DNA from: Poindextera sp036494815
GTDB taxonomy: Bacteria; Pseudomonadota; Alphaproteobacteria; Caulobacterales; Caulobacteraceae
Length of the DNA: 64,000 nucleotides
Direction of reading: 5' to 3'
NCBI GenBank assembly: GCA_036494815.1
Contig: DASXNV010000053.1
Coordinates: forward strand, 7,601 to 71,600
Part shown: piece by piece, positions 1-7,688 of the stretch
How the letters are laid out: each line of letters begins with the position of its first letter
Numbering within the stretch: position 1 is the stretch's first letter
Notes under the pieces: model-generated
The model's input: the letters and a program-made list of their open reading frames with translations, nothing else
The model's database searches: none
What the model was told of the DNA's origin: nothing
Position numbers and translations under genes: made by a program

Positions 1-1
1 G

Positions 2-556
2 GCCGAGATCGCCGCCCTGCGCGCGCAGACCGGCGGACCGGAACTGTCCCTGACTATCTCGGTGGCCTTTGGCTGCCCGTTCGACGGCGAGGTCTCGGAG
101 GATCAGGTCGTGGCCATCGCCCGGGAGGCCGCCGCCGCCGGCATCGGCGAGATCGCCCTGGGCGACACTATCGGCGTCGCCGACCCCTGGACCGTGCGCC
201 AACGGATCGAGGCTGTGCGCCGCGCGGCGCCGAACGCGCGCCTGCGTATGCATTTCCACAACACCCGCAACACCGGCCTGGCCAACACCTATGCCAGCGT
301 CGAGGCGGGGGTGGATGTGCTGGACGCCAGCTGCGGCGGCATCGGCGGCTGCCCCTTCGCCCCCGCCGCCACTGGCAATATCGCCACCGAGGACCTGGTC
401 TACATGCTGGAGCGGGCGGGATTTGAGACCGGCCTGAACCTGGATGGCCTGATCAAGACCGGCAAGTGGATTGGCGAACGGCTAGGCAAGGAGGCGGCCT
501 CAGCTCTGACCCGTGCGGGGACGTTCCCACCCAGAGCGATTCTTCATGACGGCTAG
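2..556 (+). CDS. HMG-CoA lyase family protein (3' part only)
   Basis: This is the C-terminal 184 residues of a DRE-TIM metallolyase resembling hydroxymethylglutaryl-CoA lyase, which splits HMG-CoA into acetoacetate and acetyl-CoA in leucine catabolism. The 5' end lies outside the window and the frame is open from base 2. The sequence shows the metal-binding His-x-His strand (MHFHNTRNTG) and the glycine-rich signature with the catalytic cysteine (GGIGGCPFAPAATGN). The C-terminal part (LNLDGLIKTGKWIGERLG) is also typical. Related acyl-CoA lyases share these motifs, so the exact substrate is not certain. The next gene starts about 140 bases downstream and is not obviously related in function. 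Confidence 0.85.
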   Translation, partial: AEIAALRAQTGGPELSLTISVAFGCPFDGEVSEDQVVAIAREAAAAGIGEIALGDTIGVADPWTVRQRIEAVRRAAPNARLRMHFHNTRNTGLANTYASVEAGVDVLDASCGGIGGCPFAPAATGNIATEDLVYMLERAGFETGLNLDGLIKTGKWIGERLGKEAASALTRAGTFPPRAILHDG

Positions 557-697
557 GGCGGGTGAGGCTTCGGTCAAGCAGGCGCCGCCGGCCCGGTTGA
601 GGTAGGAAAAACCCATCCGCCGCACGACGGCCACGAACTCAGGGCAAACGCCAGGCGCCGGACCATCAGGTCCTGGCGAGGTCAAGGGAGCCGCCTA

Positions 698-1549
698 TTG
701 CCGCACAGTCCACCGCCCTGGTCCAAGCGGGCCGCCGCGGCGAACCTGATCCTTGCCGGCGCCGTCGCCCTCAGCGCCCTGGCCTGGATGGCTGCGCGGC
801 CGGCGCAGGCCTCGCGCCTGGACGCCCTCAAGCGCATGGTGGGTGGGACGGAAGCGGCCCATCCCAACGCCCTCTGGCACATCGTCCACGGCCTGTGCCT
901 GCGGGATATGAAGGCCAGCGGCAATCCCGCCCCCTGCGCTGAGGTCAACCTTGCGAGCGGTTACGCCGTGGTCAAGGACGTGGAACACAAGACCCAATAT
1001 CTGCTGATCCCCAGCGCCCGCGTCACCGGCATCGAGAGCCCCGCTCTGCTGGCGACGGGGACCCCCAACTATTGGCAGGCGGCCTGGACATCCCGGCGTT
1101 GGCTGGAGCAGCTGGTCGGGCGGCCGATCCCGCGCGAGGATGTCGGCCTGGCCATCAATTCGATGTTCGGGCGCACCCAGAACCAACTGCACATCCACAT
1201 CGATTGCGTGCGGCCCGAGGTTCGCGACACCCTGCGCGTCCAGGCCACCAGGATCGGGCCCCGCTGGTCGAGCCTGAAGGTCGGCTTCGGGGGGCGCCGC
1301 TATCGGGCGCGCTGGATCCAGGGCCCCGATCTGGGCGCTACAGACCCGTTCAAGCTCCTGGCCCGCACCGATCCCGTGGCCCGGGCCGACATGGGCCGCG
1401 AGACCTTGGTCCTGATCGGCGCATCCCGCCTGGACGGAACGCCCGGTTTCGTCCTGCTCAGCGATCGGGCCGATGACGCCAATATGGGGGCGGGAGAGCG
1501 GTTGCTCGACCACCGCTGCCATGTGCTTTCGCAGAACGCGCCGGGCTGA
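698..1549 (+). CDS. cdh: CDP-diacylglycerol pyrophosphatase (Cdh)
   Basis: Cdh hydrolyses CDP-diacylglycerol to phosphatidate and CMP at the inner membrane. The 283-residue protein has a short N-terminal hydrophobic anchor (about residues 16-33, LILAGAVALSALAWM) followed by a periplasmic HIT-superfamily domain. Family hallmarks are CAEVNLASGYAVVKD, LLIPSARVTGIESP, LAINSMFGRTQNQLHIHIDC and a late HMGRETL-like segment (DMGRETLVLIG); the HIHID strand carries the HIT histidines. Length matches the enterobacterial enzyme (about 250) with a modest extension. The start is TTG at 698, chosen because AAGGGAG lies seven bases upstream and the hydrophobic anchor follows. It may work with the convergent PagL-like gene in envelope lipid turnover, which is inference. 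Confidence 0.88.
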   Translation: MPHSPPPWSKRAAAANLILAGAVALSALAWMAARPAQASRLDALKRMVGGTEAAHPNALWHIVHGLCLRDMKASGNPAPCAEVNLASGYAVVKDVEHKTQYLLIPSARVTGIESPALLATGTPNYWQAAWTSRRWLEQLVGRPIPREDVGLAINSMFGRTQNQLHIHIDCVRPEVRDTLRVQATRIGPRWSSLKVGFGGRRYRARWIQGPDLGATDPFKLLARTDPVARADMGRETLVLIGASRLDGTPGFVLLSDRADDANMGAGERLLDHRCHVLSQNAPG

Positions 1550-1564
1550 CCGGCGGCGACCGCC

Positions 1565-2134
1565 TCAATCGCCAAAGCGATAGATCGCGCGTACGCCCAG
1601 ATCGTCCATGCCGGGGTTCTGCGGGCCGGCCAGTTGGGCGTGGCTCAGATGGACATAGGAGATCTCGGTCGCCCAGCGACGGGACCAGACATAGCCGAGG
1701 GCGGCTTCCGGCTCGAACAGGAAGCGCGACCCAAGCTCCAGACGATTTGGCCGCCGCTGATAGGGAAAGGTGTCGCCGTCCTGCACGGCGCCGCCGATGC
1801 CGCCCTGGACGTAAAAACGCCGTCCTACAGGCAGCCGCCAGGCCACGCCCCCGGCAGCAAAATCGACGCCTCCGTCGGTATTGGCGGAACCCAGGGCGTA
1901 GAGCCTCAGATCGCCGAAGCGGTGGAAGTCGATCACCGGTGACGAGCGAACGCCGAACTGAACGTCCGCCCCGTGCTCGTAGCAGCAGACGGTGATGCCG
2001 AGGTTGACGTCGTGGGCATAGACGCCGGCGAAGACCTCGGCGGCCTGGGGCGCGCCGGCGCCAAATCCGGCGCAGACCAGGGCGGCGAACAACAGAGAGT
2101 GAGACGTCGCCGTCTTCGATTTGCGATCGGCCAT
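1565..2134 (-). CDS. PagL-like lipid A 3-O-deacylase / acyloxyacyl hydrolase
   Basis: The 189-residue protein has a cleavable signal peptide (SLLFAALVCAGFGAGAPQAA) followed by an outer-membrane beta-barrel. Its C-terminus carries the PagL-type active-site pattern His-x-Ser (YVHLSHAQL) and then NPGMDDLGVRAIYRF, ending in an aromatic residue near the C-terminus as barrel proteins do. PagL removes the 3-O acyl chain from lipid A and modulates endotoxin structure. The start at 2134 (MADRKSK) is preferred over an upstream in-frame codon because the signal peptide begins there and GGAGG lies 11 bases upstream. It is convergent with cdh, ending 15 bases from it. Confidence 0.8.
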   Translation of the reverse strand: MADRKSKTATSHSLLFAALVCAGFGAGAPQAAEVFAGVYAHDVNLGITVCCYEHGADVQFGVRSSPVIDFHRFGDLRLYALGSANTDGGVDFAAGGVAWRLPVGRRFYVQGGIGGAVQDGDTFPYQRRPNRLELGSRFLFEPEAALGYVWSRRWATEISYVHLSHAQLAGPQNPGMDDLGVRAIYRFGD

Positions 2135-2244
2135 AGGGGAAGAAGCCTCCCTGGGGTGTCCGGTTCCAATGGGCGTCATTGTTAGGGGACTGAACCTCTG
2201 GCAGCCTCCAGCCCAGCAAGGACGTCCGGCAGGCAAGGAATCCT

Positions 2245-2835
2245 ATGAAAGTCGTCTTGATCTGCCACCTGACCCTCGACGGCGTGATGCAGGCGCCGGG
2301 CCGCGCGGACGAGGATATGCGCGGCGGCTTCGAGCATGGCGGCTGGGCCTTGCCCTATGGCGACGCCGTCATGGGCGAGGTGATGGGGCGGGGCATGAGC
2401 GGCGGCGGGGCGCTGCTGCTGGGGCGGCGCACTTACGAGGACTTCTTCGCGGTCTGGCCGGGCCGCACAGACAATCCTTTCACCGATGTCCTCAACGCCA
2501 CGCGAAAATATGTGGCCTCGACCACGCTCAAGGCGCCCCTGCCGTGGATCAACTCCACCCTCCTGAACGGCGACGCCGACGACGCCGTGGCCGAGCTCAA
2601 GGCGCAAGGCGGCCAGGATCTGCACATCCTGGGTAGCGGCGTGCTGGCTGGGTCGTTGATGCGCCGGGGCCTGATCGACGACTTTGTGCTGACCATCCAT
2701 CCGCTGGTTCTGGGCCAGGGGCGGCGGCTGTTCACCGACGACGGGCCCTTCTCGGCCCTGAAGCTCACCGACAGCAAGACCACCACCACCGGGGTCGTGA
2801 TCGCCTTCTATCAGCGGGCGGAGGCGGTGGCGTAG
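2245..2835 (+). CDS. Dihydrofolate reductase family protein (RibD C-terminal fold)
   Basis: This 196-residue protein belongs to the RibD_C/DHFR-like reductases: it opens with MKVVLICHLTLDGVMQAPGR, has the cofactor-loop segment ALLLGRRTYEDFFAVWP, and the later LHILGSGVLAGSLMRRGLID and IHPLVLGQGRRLF blocks. Members bind NAD(P)H, but most stand-alone copies (YwjB/YyaP type) have no proven substrate. AAGGA lies five bases before the ATG. It is divergent from the PagL-like gene, with about 110 bases between the start codons. A role in riboflavin synthesis is not supported, since no rib genes are nearby. Confidence 0.85.
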   Translation: MKVVLICHLTLDGVMQAPGRADEDMRGGFEHGGWALPYGDAVMGEVMGRGMSGGGALLLGRRTYEDFFAVWPGRTDNPFTDVLNATRKYVASTTLKAPLPWINSTLLNGDADDAVAELKAQGGQDLHILGSGVLAGSLMRRGLIDDFVLTIHPLVLGQGRRLFTDDGPFSALKLTDSKTTTTGVVIAFYQRAEAVA

Positions 2836-2933
2836 CTGGACGGCCAGACCAGAGCCGATTTCGGCCAGTGACCGTTTTATCGGGATGCTTCCCGCTCTAG
2901 GCTCGTTGGATCGTCTCGCTGCGGAGAGTCCGG

Positions 2934-3665
2934 ATGGAACCCCAAGATCAATCTCGCCGCACGGCCTTCGCCGCGGTCGGGGCGCTGGCTGGCGCGAGCA
3001 TCCTCGGCCTAGCCAATGGATCGGCGGCCGAGCCCGGGAAGGGCAAGGGCCCGGGCCAGGAGAAGGATACGCCGGCGGTCGAGGATCTGATGCGCGAGCA
3101 TGGGGTGCTGCGGCGGGCGTTGCTGGTCTATCAGGAAGTCGCGCCCCGCATCCGGGCCGCCCCGGACCGGTTCGACGCCAAGGCGCTGTGGCGCACCGCC
3201 AGGCTGTTTCGGGATTTCGGCGAGGACTATCACGAGCAGAAACTCGAAGAGGCCCACATCTTTCCCGTGGTGCGCAAGGCGGGCGGCCCGGCGGCGGCCT
3301 ACCCCGACGTGCTCACTGCGCAACATGATCGCGGCCGTGAGGTGACGGAGTTCATCCTTGCGGTGACCAAGGGCGGCTCGATCGGCGCGGCCAATGCGGA
3401 ACCCCTGGCGATCGCCTTGGAGCGGTTCGTGCTGATGTACGAGAACCACGCGGCGCGGGAGGATACGATCGTATTTCCGGCCTGGAAGCTGGCCCTATCG
3501 CAACGCCAGATCGACGCACTGGGCGACCAGTTCGAGGACATCGAGCGCAAGCAGTTCGGCAAGGACGGCTATGAGGACGCCGTCAAACAGATCGCCCAGA
3601 TCGAAGCCGCGCTGGGGCTAGCCGACATAGACCAGTTCACCGCGCCGCCGCCGCCAAGGGCTTGA
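2934..3665 (+). CDS. Tat-exported hemerythrin HHE-domain protein
   Basis: The N-terminus contains a twin-arginine-like motif (QSRRTAFAAVG) and a hydrophobic stretch ending ASILGLANGSAAEP, predicting export by Tat. The mature part, about residues 45-200, is a hemerythrin/HHE four-helix bundle: His ligands appear in LMREHGVLRR, YHEQKLEEAHIFP, LTAQHDRGREVT and YENHAAREDTIVFP. Such domains hold a di-iron site that binds oxygen or nitric oxide, or senses redox. A low-complexity GKGKGPGQEK linker follows the signal. GGAG lies seven bases before the ATG. Tat export fits a protein that folds around its cofactor before translocation, which is inference. Confidence 0.85.
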   Translation: MEPQDQSRRTAFAAVGALAGASILGLANGSAAEPGKGKGPGQEKDTPAVEDLMREHGVLRRALLVYQEVAPRIRAAPDRFDAKALWRTARLFRDFGEDYHEQKLEEAHIFPVVRKAGGPAAAYPDVLTAQHDRGREVTEFILAVTKGGSIGAANAEPLAIALERFVLMYENHAAREDTIVFPAWKLALSQRQIDALGDQFEDIERKQFGKDGYEDAVKQIAQIEAALGLADIDQFTAPPPPRA

Positions 3666-3742
3666 CCGAGGCGCCCTTCCGACCCAGGGCCACGCGGCGC
3701 GGCGGGACCGTGCGCGCCACGTATCGTCATCCAGCTATCGGG

Positions 3743-4288
3743 TCAGAAATCCCCGATCAGGACCCGCTTCTTCTTTCGCGGCCGCTCCCAGACCACCCCG
3801 GGAAATCCCTTGAGCGGAACCAGTGGCTCGTCCCGGTAAGCCCACTCCGGCGCCTGTTCGATGGCGATATGATAGCGCGGCTCCCGACCGGTGCGGCTTG
3901 AGAACAAAGCCCTCGGGATATTGACCATGGTCGGTGAGTGCGCCCGCTCATAGGTCAGCGGGGTTCCGCACCGCCCGCAAAAGCTTCGGACCGTTCCCGC
4001 CGTCTGATCCTCAAAGCGCCTGACACCTGCCTGACCCTTGGTAAAGCGAAAGCGGCTGCGCCAACTGCCCACATAGGTGGCATAGGCCGCGCCGTGCGCC
4101 TGTCGGCTGGTTCTGGAATGATCGTGCCAGGCCCAGCGCGCAGGCACGCCGATCTCGAATTCTACGTCGCCGCACAGGCATTGGCCGGTCGCGCGGAGGG
4201 GTGATGGGGGTTTGGTGGCGCCGGTCGTCTTTGGCTTGGTCAAAGCGCCCTCGATCCTCTGGGGGATAGCTCCGTTGAGACGTTTCAT
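3743..4288 (-). CDS. GFA/CENP-V family protein lacking the second zinc cysteines
   Basis: This is a glutathione-dependent formaldehyde-activating (GFA) fold protein of about 181 residues. The structural zinc site is complete: CLCG near residue 37 and CGRC around residue 112. The second zinc motif, normally Cys-His-Cys-x-x-Cys, reads WHDHSRTSRQAHGAAYATY, so its cysteines are replaced. It therefore probably does not act on the glutathione-formaldehyde adduct in the classic way. The start is uncertain: ATG at 4288 lacks a well-spaced ribosome-binding site, and a TTG at 4243 preceded by GAGG is an alternative that removes a non-conserved N-terminus. Confidence 0.75.
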   Translation of the reverse strand: MKRLNGAIPQRIEGALTKPKTTGATKPPSPLRATGQCLCGDVEFEIGVPARWAWHDHSRTSRQAHGAAYATYVGSWRSRFRFTKGQAGVRRFEDQTAGTVRSFCGRCGTPLTYERAHSPTMVNIPRALFSSRTGREPRYHIAIEQAPEWAYRDEPLVPLKGFPGVVWERPRKKKRVLIGDF

Positions 4289-4352
4289 CCCCCGCAAGCC
4301 CCAGTCACACCTCCCCCGTCCAGCTTTACCGAACAGGGGAAGCCGTCGCCCG

Positions 4353-6278
4353 CTACCTCGCCCGCAGATCCGGCGGCAAGGCTTCGGCGGTCAGGCTGGC
4401 TATGGCCTCGTCCAAGGTCAGGATGGTCTGGCCGTCCGACCCCAGCCGGCGCAGGGCCAGCTTGCCTTCCTCGGCTTCCCGGCGGCCGACCACGGCGATC
4501 ACCGGGGTCTTGGCCAGGCTGTGTTCGCGGACCTTGTAGTTGATCTTTTCGTTGCGCAGGTCGGTCTCCACGCGAAGGCCGGCCGCCTTGAGCTTGGCGG
4601 CGGCGATCCTGGCGAAGTCGTCGCCTTCCGAGGTGATGGTGGCCACCACCACTTGGGTCGGGGCCAGCCACAGGGGGAAGGCGCCGGCATAGTTCTCGAT
4701 CAAGATGCCCAAGAATCGCTCGATGGAGCCGAACAGGGCGCGGTGCAGCAGCACGGGCCGCTGCTTTGAGCCGTCCTGTTCCACATATTCCGCGTCCAGC
4801 CGCTCAGGCAGCACGAAGTCGAGCTGCAGGGTGCCGCACTGCCAGGTGCGGCCGATGGCGTCGCGCAGGTGGAATTCCAGCTTGGGGCCATAGAAGGCGC
4901 CCTCGCCGGGCAACATCTCCACCTCCATGCCGGCGGCGCGGGCGGCGCTTTCCAGCTTGGCTTCGGCCACGTCCCAAACTGCGTCCGTGCCGGCGCGCAG
5001 ATCGGGCCGCAGGGCCAGCTTGACCGCGTGCAGGGTCACGTCCAGGTCGGCATAGACCGAGTAGAGCAGCTTGACGAACTTGGTCGTCTCTTCCTCGATC
5101 TGCTCCTCGCGGCAGAAGATGTGGGCGTCGTCCTGGGTGAAGGCTCTGAGGCGCATGATGCCGTGCAGGGCGCCCGACGGCTCATAGCGGTGGCAGGCGC
5201 CGAACTCGGCCATGCGCAGGGGCAGGTCGCGATAGGATTTCTGGCCCACATTGAAGATCTGGATGTGGCCGGGGCAGTTCATCGGCTTGACCGCCAGGAC
5301 CTCCTCCTCGGCCGTCTCGCACACGAACATGGCCGTGCCGAACTTCTCCCAGTGGCCGGACCGCTCCCATAGGCCGCGATCGAGGATCTGGGGGGCCTTG
5401 ACCTCCACATAGCCGTCATCGTCCAGCCGGCGGCGGATATAGGCTTCCAGGGTGCGGAACAGGGTCCAGCCCTTGGGGTGCCAGAACACCATGCCCTTGC
5501 CCTCTTCCTGCAGGTGGAAGAGGTCCATGGAGCGGCCGATCTTGCGGTGGTCGCGGCGTTCGGCCTCCTCGATGCGCTTGAGATAGGCTTCGAGATCGGC
5601 TTCGGAGGCCCAGGCTGTGCCATAGATGCGCTGCAGCTGGGCGTTGTTCTGGTCGCCGCGCCAATAGGCGCCGGCCAGCTTGGTCAGCTTGAAGGCCTTG
5701 CCCACATGGCGCGTGGACGGCAGGTGGGGTCCGCGGCACAGATCCTTCCAGGCGCCCTGGCGATAGACGGTCACAGCCTCGCCGGCGGGGATGTCGCCGA
5801 TGATCTCAGCCTTGTAGGCCTCACCCATGGCCGTGAAGTCGGCGATAGCGGCGTCGCGCTCCACCACTTCACGAGTGATCTTCTCATCGCGGTCGACGAT
5901 CTGGCGCATGCGCTGCTCGATCGTGGCCAGGTCGTCCAGCGAGAAGTGCTCCTCGCGGGCGAAGTCGTAGAAGAAGCCGTCCTCGATATTGGGGCCGATG
6001 GTCACCTGGGTCCCGGGGAACAGCTCCTGCACCGCCTCAGCCAGCACGTGGGCGGTGTCGTGGCGGATCACCTCCAGGGCCTCAGGGGCGTCGCGGGTGA
6101 CGATCTCGATGGCGCCGGCCCGCTCGATCGGCCGATCGAGGTCGCGCAGCTCGCCATCCAGCTTGATCAGCAGGGCCTTTTTTTCCAGGGATTTGGAAAT
6201 CGAGGCGGCCACGTCACGTCCCGTGACGCCGTCCTCGAATTGACGGCTGTTACCGTCGGGGAATTTCAGGTCGATCAT
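4353..6278 (-). CDS. thrS: Threonine--tRNA ligase
   Basis: ThrRS charges tRNA-Thr in the cytoplasm. At 641 residues it matches the full-length bacterial enzyme. Domains in order are the N-terminal TGS domain (residues 1-60), the editing SAD domain with HDTAHVLAEAVQELFPG around residue 75, the class II catalytic core (about 240-535) with the zinc cysteine in VKPMNCPGHIQIF, motif 2 RYEPSGALHG and motif 3 HRALFGSIERFLGILIENY, and the anticodon-binding domain at the C-terminus. The start overlaps the yidD stop by four bases, so translation is probably coupled. A run of seven A residues on the coding strand lies in the LEKKALL codons. Confidence 0.98.
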   Translation of the reverse strand: MIDLKFPDGNSRQFEDGVTGRDVAASISKSLEKKALLIKLDGELRDLDRPIERAGAIEIVTRDAPEALEVIRHDTAHVLAEAVQELFPGTQVTIGPNIEDGFFYDFAREEHFSLDDLATIEQRMRQIVDRDEKITREVVERDAAIADFTAMGEAYKAEIIGDIPAGEAVTVYRQGAWKDLCRGPHLPSTRHVGKAFKLTKLAGAYWRGDQNNAQLQRIYGTAWASEADLEAYLKRIEEAERRDHRKIGRSMDLFHLQEEGKGMVFWHPKGWTLFRTLEAYIRRRLDDDGYVEVKAPQILDRGLWERSGHWEKFGTAMFVCETAEEEVLAVKPMNCPGHIQIFNVGQKSYRDLPLRMAEFGACHRYEPSGALHGIMRLRAFTQDDAHIFCREEQIEEETTKFVKLLYSVYADLDVTLHAVKLALRPDLRAGTDAVWDVAEAKLESAARAAGMEVEMLPGEGAFYGPKLEFHLRDAIGRTWQCGTLQLDFVLPERLDAEYVEQDGSKQRPVLLHRALFGSIERFLGILIENYAGAFPLWLAPTQVVVATITSEGDDFARIAAAKLKAAGLRVETDLRNEKINYKVREHSLAKTPVIAVVGRREAEEGKLALRRLGSDGQTILTLDEAIASLTAEALPPDLRAR

Positions 6279-6529
6279 GTCTCACACTTCCAACTCTGCT
6301 TAGCAGAGCGCGGGGGGACGGGGTCGAAGCCCGACTGGCCCCAGGGATGGCAACAGCACAGACGCTTGGCGGCGAGATAGCCTCCCCGCCAGGGTCCGTG
6401 AACGATCAGGGCCTCGGCGGTGTAGTCCGAACAGGTCGGCGTAAACCGGCAATAGCGCCCGATCAGCAGCGAGAGTGTCAGCTTGTAGGCGCGGTGCGCG
6501 CCTCTGACGATGCGTTCGTAGATGGTCAT
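6275..6529 (-). CDS. yidD: Membrane protein insertion efficiency factor YidD
   Basis: YidD is a small membrane-associated protein that helps the YidC/Sec insertion pathway. The 84-residue sequence is full length and has the family core YCRFTPTCSDYTAEAL and the basic/cysteine segment GGYLAAKRLCCCHPWGQSGFDPVP. An N-terminal amphipathic helix (IVRGAHRAYKLTLSLLIG) would sit on the membrane. The gene is translationally coupled to thrS through a four-base overlap and follows the IscU-like gene by about 58 bases. The usual rpmH-rnpA-yidD-yidC setting is absent here. I recall a detached yidD in other alphaproteobacteria. Confidence 0.95.
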   Translation of the reverse strand: MTIYERIVRGAHRAYKLTLSLLIGRYCRFTPTCSDYTAEALIVHGPWRGGYLAAKRLCCCHPWGQSGFDPVPPRSAKQSWKCET

Positions 6530-6587
6530 GCCGGCGAGGTTGCGAACGAAGGCTCGGCGTCCTTATCGCATCCGCGAAAAGCGCCGA

Positions 6588-7049
6588 TCAAGCCGCGCCG
6601 GCGCGGCTAGTTCGCGAAGCCTGGGCCTGGACCGCCGTGCGGACAGCCTCCGCCGCGGCCTCGAACGCCAGGAGCGTAGAGGTGTGGCGGGCGGGATAGT
6701 CCTTGACGGGCGCCAGCACGGAAAGCTCCGAAAAGCGGCCCTGGGGGGCAGGGCCGTTCGCCTTCAGCATAGCACGAAGGGCCTCGCGGGCCACCTCGAT
6801 CTCATCCAGGCTGGCGCCGATGACGTTTTCGCCCAACACCGCCGCCGCGGCCTGGCCCAGGGCGCAGGCGCGCACGTCCTGGGCGAAGTCGGTGACCTTG
6901 CCGTCCTCGACCTTGACGTCGACGACGATGGTCGAGCCGCACAGCTTGGAGACCTTCTCCGACGAGGCGTCGGGCGCAGGCAGGCGGCCGGCATGGGGCA
7001 TGTCCGCCGCCAGCCTGAGGATCCTGGCCGAATAGAGGTCGTCGATCAT
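6588..7049 (-). CDS. IscU/SufU-type iron-sulfur scaffold protein, third cysteine missing
   Basis: The 153-residue product matches the NifU N-terminal (IscU/SufU) family: MIDDLYSARILRLAADMPHAG, KLCGSTIVVDVKVEDGKVTDF, and DVRACALGQAAAAVLGENVIGAS. Scaffold proteins assemble Fe-S clusters on three cysteines. Two are present (LCGS and RACALG), but the third, normally a Cys in the RxxCxxL segment, is replaced by Thr/Ser in PARHTSTLLAF. The start at 7049 was chosen because homology begins there and the upstream gene ends only a few bases before. It may be an alphaproteobacterial variant with a role other than classical scaffolding. No isc or suf operon surrounds it. Confidence 0.8.
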   Translation of the reverse strand: MIDDLYSARILRLAADMPHAGRLPAPDASSEKVSKLCGSTIVVDVKVEDGKVTDFAQDVRACALGQAAAAVLGENVIGASLDEIEVAREALRAMLKANGPAPQGRFSELSVLAPVKDYPARHTSTLLAFEAAAEAVRTAVQAQASRTSRAGAA

Positions 7050-7054
7050 GGGTT

Positions 7055-7516
7055 CTATTTGGCCTCGCCGGAGCGTTCGCGCCAGAGGGCCTCGGCGCGT
7101 TCCTTCAGCGCCTCGCCCACGGCGGCGAAACCGCGTTTCAAGGATCGGCGCCGGGCGCGGGCTACATAGGGACCGGCCAGGCCCAGGAACACCTCGCCGT
7201 TGGAGAAGGCGCAGCCGATATCCGAATAGGCTTCGATCTCGAGGAAGCGGATGGTCTGCAGAAAGCCGCCCATGGCTTTCAACTGCCAATGGATGGCCTC
7301 GTTGGGGGTCCAGTCCAGGATCGGCGCCTCGATCTCCCTGTGCACCTGCCCCGGCAACGCCACGGTCAGGGACAACTGCCCGCCATAGCGCACCTCGCCG
7401 GCGGCCTTGGGATAGATCGGGTTCCATTCCGGCCAGCCGGGCACGTCGGCCAGGATCTCCCAGATCACCTCGGCCGGGGCCGCGATTCCGATGCGATGTT
7501 CGATCTTTACGGCCAT
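7055..7516 (-). CDS. SRPBCC (polyketide cyclase/START-like) family protein
   Basis: This 153-residue protein has the SRPBCC fold, a helix-grip with a hydrophobic pocket. Signatures are the opening VKIEHRIGIAAPAEVIWEILADV, then PGWPEWNPIYPKAAGEVRYGG, and the C-terminal long helix GEVFLGLAGPYVARARRRSLKRGF. Such proteins bind lipids or small aromatic ligands; the ligand here is unknown. The start at 7516 (MAVKIEHR) is where the fold begins. The gene is five bases upstream of the IscU-like gene and likely co-transcribed with it, yidD and thrS. Confidence 0.8.
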   Translation of the reverse strand: MAVKIEHRIGIAAPAEVIWEILADVPGWPEWNPIYPKAAGEVRYGGQLSLTVALPGQVHREIEAPILDWTPNEAIHWQLKAMGGFLQTIRFLEIEAYSDIGCAFSNGEVFLGLAGPYVARARRRSLKRGFAAVGEALKERAEALWRERSGEAK

Positions 7517-7688
7517 CGATGTGTCTAAGCTGCCTTTGTTGGCGGGTGTGGAGCGGATAGCATTTCGGCCCAATCGCCAGAACCGGCCGGCGGCGGCGTC
7601 CTTAGGCTGCGACAAGGTCTTCGCGGTCTCGATCCACGATTTCCCCTTGCCGCTCGAAGTCGGTTCCTCTCCATCGGGCCGGCTATCG

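Noticed and set aside
6176..6184. Run of seven A residues on the coding strand of thrS, possible slippage site.
   Set aside because: It encodes conserved lysine codons in the TGS domain and no alternative frame product follows; chance is sufficient.
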